In this document: positions 1 through 5,183 of the stretch, in pieces | Layout of the letters: each line of letters opens with the position of its first letter | How positions within the stretch are numbered: the first letter of the stretch is position 1 | From: Hyphomicrobiales bacterium | GTDB taxonomy: Bacteria > Pseudomonadota > Alphaproteobacteria > Rhodobacterales > Rhodobacteraceae | DNA length: 5,183 nt | Direction: 5' to 3' | Assembly: GCA_003558415.1 (NCBI GenBank) | Contig: PWLT01000033.1 | Coordinates: forward strand, 1 to 5,183 | Translations under genes and position numbers: made by a program | Notes under the pieces: generated by a model | The model's input: the letters and a program-made list of their open reading frames with translations, nothing else | Databases searched by the model: none | Told to the model about the DNA's origin: nothing

Positions 1-1
1 C

Positions 2-151
2 CTGCTGCTGGTCTCGATGGGGCGCCCCCGTTTTACCTGGGGGCGGGTCAATCTCGTTGACCCCGGCGAAACACGGCAACGCTACGTCGATGCCCTGCGC
101 GCCGCCGACCATCACGACATCCGACCACTGCTTGTGTTTGTGCGATCTTAG
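2..151 (+). CDS. Mobile mystery protein B (Fic/DOC family), C-terminal fragment
   Basis: The frame starting at base 2 is open from the window edge to a TAG at 149-151 and encodes the last 49 residues of a protein that begins outside the window. It reads LLLVSMGRPRFTWGR, then NLVDPGETRQRYVDALRAAD, and ends in PLLVFVRS. This pattern (small hydrophobic stretch, FTWG, NL, GETR..Y..ALRAAD, then a terminal hydrophobic-RS) is what I recall for the C-terminus of mobile mystery protein B, a Fic-domain protein usually encoded beside mobile mystery protein A (a helix-turn-helix protein) in mobile or island DNA. The Fic HPFxxGNGR motif would lie just upstream and is not visible. Fic proteins often transfer AMP or other groups to targets, but activity cannot be judged from this tail. 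The call rests on family memory of the tail alone. Confidence 0.72.
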   Translation: MLLVSMGRPRFTWGRVNLVDPGETRQRYVDALRAADHHDIRPLLVFVRS

Positions 152-298
152 GTTGCCACGACACAGGCGGCAGGTCAGGGCCGAGCACTGCCACTACCGG
201 CCATCGGTGTCTCCAGCCGACCCAGAGCGGCCAGCCAGCGGGGTTGGATGAGTGGCTCGAGTCGGACTTGAAGCCGACGTTCGGAAGGCGTTAGGGCC

Positions 299-473
299 GA
301 TATCGAGACCTGTCGGGCCTGCGGCGGGACGATGCGAATCATCGCCTGCCGAGGATCCTGTTGTGATCTAGAAAATCCTCACCCACCTGAAGAAGAAACA
401 CGAAACCTGCGAGCCCTTCCCTTTACTCGAGAGCCGCACACCGCCTGGCAGGCGCTTTTTGCCGACCAGATGA
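299..473 (+). pseudogene. IS91-family transposase, decayed C-terminal remnant
   Basis: From 299 one frame reads DIETCRACGGTMRIIAC, ending near 349. The two-cysteine CxxCGG box followed by a hydrophobic strand is typical of the tail of IS91/IS801-type rolling-circle transposases. The expected continuation then appears in another frame from 351: EDPVVI, a TAG stop at 369-371 where a charged codon would be expected, KILTHLKKKHETCEP, and a TGA at 471-473. Joining the frames requires about two missing bases near 350. The gene therefore carries a frameshift and a nonsense change. No catalytic tyrosines or upstream transposase sequence can be recognised; bases 152-298 show only a possible degraded run-in (RKAL before the CxxCGG box) and nothing else. 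It is a dead remnant whose stop lies 8 bases from the converging ietS stop. Confidence 0.72.
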
Positions 474-481
474 TGCTTGGA

Positions 482-3084
482 TTACGCCTGCGCCCGAACC
501 CGCAATGCCTGCTCGATTTCCTGATAGATATCGAACTGGACCTCGGCTTCGACCTGAAGAGTCACGGCTATGGCGTACAGGATATCTTCATCCTGATTCA
601 GCCCGCCGCCGGATGCGTCACGGCACTGCACCCGGATCGGGATTTCAGCGCCATCACCGAATTCCGGTATGGTCTGGATTCTGTTCTTCAGCCGCTTGGA
701 CCACACTGATCCGCGCTTGATGATGTTCGCATCAAGCCCGTCGGGGCTCATGTCGAAGCCCCATTTGCTGTCATCTTCATCGCCGGCTTCATTGACCGCT
801 ACGGCTTCCAACGCAGCCAACCGGTATTGAGTTCGCGAAGGATTGACCGGCGAGAACCAAGCGAGGGTCACGCGCATGGAGCGGGGAAGCTTCTCTCCCG
901 ACAGGGACGGCGGTACGGGCATCCTGAAGACCTGCGCGCCGTGCTTGCGGATTGACCCCAGGCCGACCATCGTCACGCCGGCCTCGGGCGACTCCCGCAT
1001 CAAATCGCCATCAAGATAACCGTGCCCGAAATAACGGCAGACTTCCTCCTTGGCGCGAAGATGTTGGCCGCTTCCGAGCCGCGTTTTTTCTTCATCGTAG
1101 AGATCGCGCGCGTCCTGAGGCCATCTGGCGGCATTGACCGCCAGCGCCCGGGTCAGGAGTGCATTCTGACGACGGGACAGTTCTAGTCCCTCATAGGGCC
1201 CGTCTTCTCCTGTGAGCGCTGCGGCGGCGCGCAATAGCGAACGGGTCACCAAGGCAGCCGCAGGGCTCGTCCCGCGGGATTTTTGCGTCGCATCCTCCCC
1301 TGGCGGTGAGGCAGCGATCAATCCGGTACGGCTTGATCGCTGCAAGCCCTGCAACCTGACATCCGTCCCTTGCGGCATGGCGCGCACTTCCAGGCAGCCG
1401 CCCGCTTCTAGGAGATCGGGCTTTATAGACCGGCGGGAGCCCAGTCAGTCCCAGCGCGCTGGTCATCTGCGGCACGAACTCGTCGTCCTCTTCCAGCTTC
1501 AGGATGCTTGCGTCCTGCGGAGGCACGTGATTGACATGATCGAGCGACAATGCGCCCACGGTCAGGCCGTTCAACGACTCTGCCGGCGCCAGAAGCGTGC
1601 GATTGAAAATGCCATCGCGCATTGCTCTGCGTACCGTAGCCCGGCGGGCAGCGATTGCGGCGTTCTCGAAATCCATCAAAGTCGTTCCGGGAAGAGCGAG
1701 GTGACCGACATTGCCTGCCGAAATCACGAACAGCAGCCCTTCCTTCGCAGCCCACCAGTCCATGAGCCGCGCGAGCGCGCTGATGCGGCCGGAGAAGTGA
1801 CTATCGCGGACGCCGATGGAGAAATTGACGACAAAGACGTCCGGTGCCGCCGGCTCGTCGGTGCCGATAAGCCGCATCAGGGTCGTGTGCACCACATCAA
1901 CGAAGAGGCGGTTTCGCGCAGTTTCAGCGCCATCCTCCTGGTCGATCAAAACGGGTACGCTAATCAGCCGCGTATCCGTCAGGGGCGTGCCGTCGGCCTG
2001 AAGATCGCCGCGCAGGATCAGTGAAGCCATCGCGGTAGCGTGATAGCGCTGGACCACCGGCGACAGCCTGACCAGGTCGTGCATGTCTTCGATGACGACA
2101 CCACCTTCGAGGGACCGATGGGCTGCTACGGGTGTGCCGTCGAGAAGCGCCGCGCGGATTGGTGCGTTGGGATCAAACGCGCCTTCAACGGCGCGATCGT
2201 CTCCTGCGGCATCGCGACCATCCGGTATGGCCTGACCGATCGTCTGTGGCAGGATGAACTGGACGCCTTCAAGAGTGGCGAGACCATTGATATCGGCGGG
2301 ACCGGCCAGCATCTCGCGCACGGCAACGCAAGGCAGTTCAACGAGAAGCGCCTCATAGACAAAGCCGTCTTCGGCAATGGAGCTGCGATCCAGGATCGAG
2401 CCTTCCCGGGCGGTCACACGTTGTTCCAGCTCGCCACGCCAGCTTGCCCGTTTGGCGGCGCTCGCCGTCGGCCAGATTTCAAAACTCGATGGAGATTGGA
2501 TCTTCGTCTGGCCGGAAGGCGAGTCGATCTTCAATGACGGCGCGCGCTGTGTCGCCCAGCCGGTCCTGCGGTCCCCACGGACGCAATTCAAGGAGCAGGT
2601 CGAAGACCTTCCACCACGGTGCGTCGCCATACGGTGCGTTTTCTCCCCGCTGGTGGGCTCTCCATAGCGACAGCATCTGCTGGAACGACTCAATGGTCGG
2701 TATGGTCGCATATAAAGTGCGGTCCAACCTCGCTGCGTCTCCCGCCGGCTGGAATCCTTCCGGATAGTCCTCAAGGGACTCCAGCTCCTCTTCGGATAAG
2801 ACTTCGAACCCGGCCTCGCGCGCTACCTTGGCAAAATTGGAAACACTGCCTGCCGTTACGAAAACTAGCGCGCGCTCCGGCGCGATCCCGGCGGGGTCCT
2901 GGCGAAGCGCGACCAAAGAATCGTCGCTGGCAAACGCCGCGCTGAGCCTGTCGAAAGTAGCCTGGAAGCGTTCTCCTTGCCGCGCCCGCCCGGGACCTGC
3001 CGTTCGCGGCTGGGCCCTGGGATTTCCCGTCGGACGAGTAGCATTGACTGGATCAGGAAACCGGAGGATCGGTCTTTCCACCAT
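482..3084 (-). pseudogene. ietS: IetS: S8-family (subtilisin-like) serine protease, broken by two single-base frameshifts
   Basis: This is the protease partner of IetA in the Iet module. It starts at ATG 3084 (Shine-Dalgarno AGGGGG five bases upstream), but the first frame stops at TGA 2479-2481 after 201 codons. Skipping one T in the TTTT run (2481-2484) joins ...DPISIEF to EIWPTASAAK. Skipping one base of AAAG (1421-1424) joins ...LPPVYK to PDLLEAGGCL, restoring the subtilase KPD motif before the serine block. The gene then runs to TAA 482, giving 866 residues. In the restored protein the Asp motif is ALLDGTP (D315), the His motif RYHATAMASL (H348), the oxyanion motif VISAGN (N458) and the Ser motif RGTSPAAA (S606). 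No signal peptide is seen, so a cytoplasmic role is expected. In Ti plasmids IetS is a toxin; ietAS also acts in phage defence. As written it is inactive; sequencing error is a real alternative. Family call is firm, pseudogene status less so. Confidence 0.86.
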
Positions 3085-4075
3085 CTATGCCCCCTGTCTC
3101 CCGCATGCCCGAACGCGTACGGAAAGCCTTGACGCGATCGTCCAATATAGATCGGAGCTCACGAGTGCCCTGCGCCAAAGCTATTCTCCGCCTCACATCA
3201 AGAAAAAAAGCCTCCGCTTCTGAAAAACTGACAGGACTGACCGATTGGCACAGGCGTTTGGCGGTATATCCCGGCTGTCCGTCCAGCGTATCGAGCTGGT
3301 GATCGAAATACTTCATCATTTCCTGGGCGGATGGAGCATCGAGGTTCAGCCTCAGCTCAAATCGGCGCCAGGTGGCGCGGTCCAACAGTTCTGGGTGGTT
3401 CGTTGCGCCGACCAGCACGCAATAAGGGGGCAGGTCATCAATCTGAAGCAGAAGCGTCGTGATAACCCGCTTGATTTCGCCGGTCTCGTGAATATCACCG
3501 CGCTCCTTGCCGATGGCGTCAAATTCATCGAAGAAGAGGACGCAGGGCTCCGTCCGGGCGAAATCGAACAGCCGGCGCAGGCGCTGCGCCGTTTCGCCAA
3601 GATAGCTTGTGACAACCGCGTCATAGCGAACCGTGAAGAGCGGTAGGGCCAACTCGTAAGCTATTGCTTCCGCAAGCGAGGTTTTCCCGTTCCCCGGGGG
3701 GCCAGCCAGAAGCAACCGATGGCGGGGCTCCAGGCCGTGCGCGCGCAGGACATCGGCCCTGCGCTGCTCTTCGATAAGCTCGTCGCAAGCCTTGCGGATG
3801 GCGTCATCCAGGTAGAGGGCTGACAGGGACCGTCTGGGTTCAGTGCGCTGAATGCCGCCCGAACCATCACGGACCCGGATGCCAGGCGCACTGGCTTGGC
3901 CGTTTCTCTGGATCGGTTGCTGGGGTTCAAGGACGCGCGCTATCCGATCCGCAACGCCGGAATGCTTCTTTGACTTCTCGTCAGCCGCGATCGCTTCAGC
4001 AACGACACGAGCATCGGCGACATCACCTCGTACGCTGGCCTTCACAAGATTAATAATGAGGTCGCTGCGCGCCAT
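3053..4075 (-). CDS. ietA: IetA: AAA+ family ATPase, partner of subtilase IetS
   Basis: This intact 340-residue ATPase starts at ATG 4075 (MARSDLIINLVKAS). The frame is open back to a TTG at 4096, but the N-terminus MARSDL...LVKA matches the family as I recall it. A GGGGAGGG stretch sits 11 bases upstream of the ATG, longer spacing than usual. A helical, charged N-terminal region (1-110) precedes the AAA+ core: Walker A GPPGNGKT (125-132), Walker B VLFFDEFDA (179-187), sensor 1 GATN (223-226) and likely arginine finger WRRF (236-239). Residues 280-340 form a helical lid and a short, probably disordered tail. The gene overlaps ietS by 32 bases, so the two are co-transcribed and likely translationally coupled. 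In the Iet module the ATPase is the antitoxin in plasmid stabilisation; it probably controls the protease or delivers substrate to it, which is inference. All ATPase motifs are present although its partner is frameshifted. Confidence 0.9.
   Translation of the reverse strand: MARSDLIINLVKASVRGDVADARVVAEAIAADEKSKKHSGVADRIARVLEPQQPIQRNGQASAPGIRVRDGSGGIQRTEPRRSLSALYLDDAIRKACDELIEEQRRADVLRAHGLEPRHRLLLAGPPGNGKTSLAEAIAYELALPLFTVRYDAVVTSYLGETAQRLRRLFDFARTEPCVLFFDEFDAIGKERGDIHETGEIKRVITTLLLQIDDLPPYCVLVGATNHPELLDRATWRRFELRLNLDAPSAQEMMKYFDHQLDTLDGQPGYTAKRLCQSVSPVSFSEAEAFFLDVRRRIALAQGTRELRSILDDRVKAFRTRSGMRETGGIDGGKTDPPVS
3090..3095 (-). promoter_or_regulatory. Ribosome binding site of ietS inside the ietA tail
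   Basis: The minus strand reads AGGGGG, five bases (CATAG) before the ietS ATG at 3084. It lies within ietA codons near the C-terminus and fixes the ietS start. It allows re-initiation by ribosomes finishing ietA at 3053, which fits coupled, dose-matched synthesis of the two proteins. Confidence 0.65.
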
Positions 4076-4211
4076 ATGTTTCCGTGCCCTCCCCAACCGG
4101 CGCTACCATGATACGCACCGTATTTATTGATTCTGGCACGGATTGGGCCATCATGTCATCCGGAAACCGCATTTCTGCCCCGGCGGCTGTTGACGTTGGA
4201 CGTTGGGCCAT
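4076..4211 (-). promoter_or_regulatory. Leader and probable promoter region of the ietA-ietS operon
   Basis: This 136-base gap between the decayed upstream reading frame and the ietA ATG is AT-richer than its surroundings around 4105-4140, where the minus strand reads AATCAATAAATACGG and then TATCAT. TATCAT could be a -10 element, but no good -35 stands at the right distance, so no exact promoter is assigned. Two short repeats lie here: TTGGGCCAT at 4143-4151 and again at 4203-4211, and tandem GACGTTG at 4192-4205. They might be regulator sites or chance. Confidence 0.35.
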
Positions 4212-4658
4212 TCAGCGGGAGCGACTAGCCGGAGGCAGCTTGCGCAGAGCTTCAACAAAAATGTTCTGTGTACGTTCGGTGAGTTGGTCGGTCGCCAGAC
4301 GGTTGATTCGCCTGCTGCGAGATCCGGTGCTCGGGCTCGTCCCGCCGGATCGCGAGGACCTCGCGCTCGCCAGGAGTCTGTAGGTGCGCGCCGGTGCGCA
4401 GCAGATTCAGGTTCGGAGTAGCGTCGATGGCCAGAAACGCATCGCGGTTCGCGCGCAGCAGCGCTACGAGGCCACGCCGGGCCACTACTGGCTTTCGACC
4501 AGATGCAGCGCGATAGCGAGCAGGGTCTCGTCGCGCGACACCGGGCCGTGGCGGTCACCGCTGACCATCGCGTCCGCGACCGGCGCCTCGAACCAGCCCA
4601 CAGTGGGGCGCTCGTCCTGAGGGACGGAAGGCTCGGGTGTCCACATTGGAGGCACCAT
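4212..4658 (-). pseudogene. Decayed gene of unknown function upstream of ietA, coding signal split over three frames
   Basis: I do not recognise this gene. Three consecutive minus-strand segments look like protein rather than shadow. Segment one runs from ATG 4658 to TAG 4485-4487 (57 residues; includes DERPTVGWFEAPVADAMVSG and SRDETLLAIALHLVESQ). Segment two opens at a GTG overlapping that stop (TAGTG, 4485) and includes GLVALLRANRDAFLAIDAT, NLNLLRTGAHLQTPGEREVL and AIRRDE. Segment three, in the remaining frame, includes RINRLATDQLTERTQNIF and VEALRKLPPASRSR and ends at TGA 4212-4214. Taken together they would make a soluble, mainly helical protein of about 145 residues. The frame changes suggest two indels. 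An alternative is two short coupled genes, given the TAGTG overlap, but no good ribosome binding site is seen for the first. It lies on the ietA strand, 136 bases upstream, and may belong to the same island. Confidence 0.4.
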
Positions 4659-4710
4659 TCGAGCGTAGCGCTCACGCAGAACACCTCCTCTGGATAGGCT
4701 ATCGGCCTTA

Positions 4711-4742
4711 ACTGAGGTGTCCGTTACAAGTGGACCACTTCA
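4711..4742. mobile_element. Possible solo end of an IS3-type insertion sequence
   Basis: On the minus strand this stretch reads TGAAGTGGTCCACTTG followed by TAACGGACACCTCAGT. A terminus starting TGA with an inner GGACACC box resembles the terminal inverted repeats of IS3-family elements. No matching second end and no orfA/orfB transposase sequence is visible nearby, so at best it is a relic end. Part of it is a small inverted repeat, AAGTGG-A-CCACTT at 4728-4740, which could instead be a regulator site. Confidence 0.3.
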
Positions 4743-5052
4743 GATCAGGATCTTCTCGACGGGCCTCGCCCTACCCGATGCGGACGATGATGCGCATCAA
4801 CCTGCGGCAGACCGGTAGCTCAGCAAATATCGAAGAACTCTTTTTCAAGGGTCGGCTTTGCAACGGTTTGCGGGAGCTCTTCCATCCCTGCCCACCGCCC
4901 GCTTCGGGCCGGCAACTGCCACCATCGGTCATGGGGTGTCTCTTGCCGACCCTTATGGAAAGCTTTCCATAAGGGCCGACAACCGCCTCCTGGTGTGCAT
5001 CTGAACTTGGCTCTTCGTCCGATCGAAACCTGCGCCGAGCCGCCGCGCCCGG
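4743..5052. other. Gene-free stretch between island debris and prfC
   Basis: I can support no gene here. A + strand frame (4730-4972) and a - strand frame (4820-5164) are open, but neither gives a recognisable protein, and the latter runs over the prfC start, so both look like chance in GC-rich DNA. Visible structure is limited to small symmetries: TGATGCGCATCA at 4788-4799, a short hairpin GCCCG-CTT-CGGGC at 4897-4909 without a T-run, AAGGGTCGGC at 4847-4856 with its complement GCCGACCCTT at 4945-4954, and the 26-bp palindrome listed separately. Confidence 0.5.
4950..4975. repeat. Perfect 26-bp palindrome upstream of prfC
   Basis: The half-site CCCTTATGGAAAG (4950-4962) is followed at once by its exact reverse complement (4963-4975), with no spacer. 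GCCGAC flanks it as a direct repeat, at 4945-4950 and 4975-4980. It is not followed by a T-run on either strand, which argues against an intrinsic terminator. A dimeric regulator operator, a protein-bound recombination site or a scar of joined element ends would all fit; the sequence alone does not decide between them. Confidence 0.8.
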
Positions 5053-5058
5053 TACAAT
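5053..5058 (+). promoter_or_regulatory. Likely -10 element of the prfC promoter (TACAAT)
   Basis: GGTACAATGG contains TACAAT, one base from the sigma-70 consensus, 29 bases before the prfC ATG. Transcription would start near 5065 and leave a leader of about 23 bases. No clear -35 hexamer stands 16-18 bases upstream, and the leader has no strong Shine-Dalgarno sequence (only GAG at 5077-5079). Confidence 0.4.
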
Positions 5059-5087
5059 GGCGGGCTTTTCCCGATCGAGCCAGCCGC

Positions 5088-5183
5088 ATGTCCTTCCAGG
5101 AAACCGCCCGCCGCCGCACCTTCGCGATCATCTCGCACCCGGACGCGGGCAAGACCACCATCACCGAGAAGCTGCTGCTGTTC
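5088..5183 (+). CDS. prfC: Peptide chain release factor 3 (RF3), N-terminal fragment
   Basis: ATG 5088 opens a frame that runs to the window edge, giving 32 residues: [20 protein letters not shown] then [12 protein letters not shown]. The [17 protein letters not shown] block is the hallmark RF3 N-terminus and contains the G1/P-loop of the translational GTPase (HPDAGKTT, residues 17-24). RF3 is the cytoplasmic GTPase that helps release RF1 and RF2 from the ribosome after peptide release; full-length proteins are about 530 residues. The ATPase-active domain and all later domains lie outside the window. The start is chosen because it places the conserved block at the usual distance from the N-terminus and no other in-frame start fits better. 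This is the only clear housekeeping gene in the window and marks the chromosomal side of the island. Confidence 0.93.
   Translation, partial: MSFQETARRRTFAIISHPDAGKTTITEKLLLF

Noticed and set aside
23..45. CGCCCCC...GGGGGCG hairpin
   Set aside because: It lies inside the mobile mystery protein B coding frame with no T-run, so it is not a terminator.
1212..2024. Long + strand open frame opposite ietS
   Set aside because: It is antisense to well-supported subtilase sequence and its translation has no recognisable motif; it is a GC-rich shadow.
4143..4211. Repeats TTGGGCCAT (x2) and tandem GACGTTG as a CRISPR or iteron array
   Set aside because: Only two copies each, too short and irregular to be an array or an origin.
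4810..4835. GGTAGCTCAGC resembles a tRNA D-arm
   Set aside because: No acceptor stem, anticodon arm or T-arm (GGTTCGA) can be placed around it.
4897..4909. GCCCG-CTT-CGGGC hairpin as terminator
   Set aside because: Short stem with no following T-tract on either strand.
4730..4972. 80-codon + strand open frame
   Set aside because: Low-complexity, Pro/Arg-rich translation, no ribosome binding site, and it ends inside the palindrome.
4820..5164. 114-codon - strand open frame
   Set aside because: It runs antisense over the prfC start and promoter, and its protein resembles nothing known to me.

Overview
The window looks like the edge of a genomic island in a GC-rich proteobacterium, probably a gammaproteobacterium. 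The clearest chromosomal gene is the 5' end of prfC (release factor 3) at the right edge, on the + strand. To its left lie mobile-element debris and a two-gene AAA+ ATPase/subtilase module on the - strand. The taxonomic guess rests on the RF3 N-terminus and base composition and is tentative.

Layout. Positions 2-151 (+) hold the last 49 codons of a Fic-family 'mobile mystery protein B'. Positions 299-473 (+) are a decayed C-terminus of an IS91-type transposase, with a frameshift and an in-frame stop. Positions 482-3084 (-) are ietS, a large subtilisin-like serine protease gene broken by two one-base frameshifts. Positions 3053-4075 (-) are ietA, an intact AAA+ ATPase overlapping ietS by 32 bases. 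Positions 4212-4658 (-) hold coding-like sequence scattered over three frames, probably a decayed unknown gene. Positions 4659-5087 have no gene I can support; they contain a possible IS3-type insertion-sequence end, a perfect 26-bp palindrome and a likely prfC promoter. prfC starts at 5088 and runs off the window.

How the genes work together. IetA and IetS are the two parts of the Iet module, known from two settings: a plasmid stability/incompatibility toxin-antitoxin pair on Agrobacterium Ti plasmids (IetS protease toxin, IetA ATPase antitoxin), and a two-gene anti-phage defence system (ietAS). Removing one base at each of two sites in ietS restores an 866-residue protein with a complete Asp-His-Ser triad (D315, H348, S606) and the oxyanion Asn (N458). 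As written, the gene gives only a 201-residue N-terminal fragment with no catalytic residue, while the ATPase partner is intact. Either the sequence has two small homopolymer errors, or this is a module whose protease has been lost recently.

The module itself is a described system. The more unusual points are its state (intact ATPase, doubly frameshifted protease), its position at an island edge beside prfC (a known integration target of SXT/R391-type elements), and the unexplained palindrome between the island debris and prfC.
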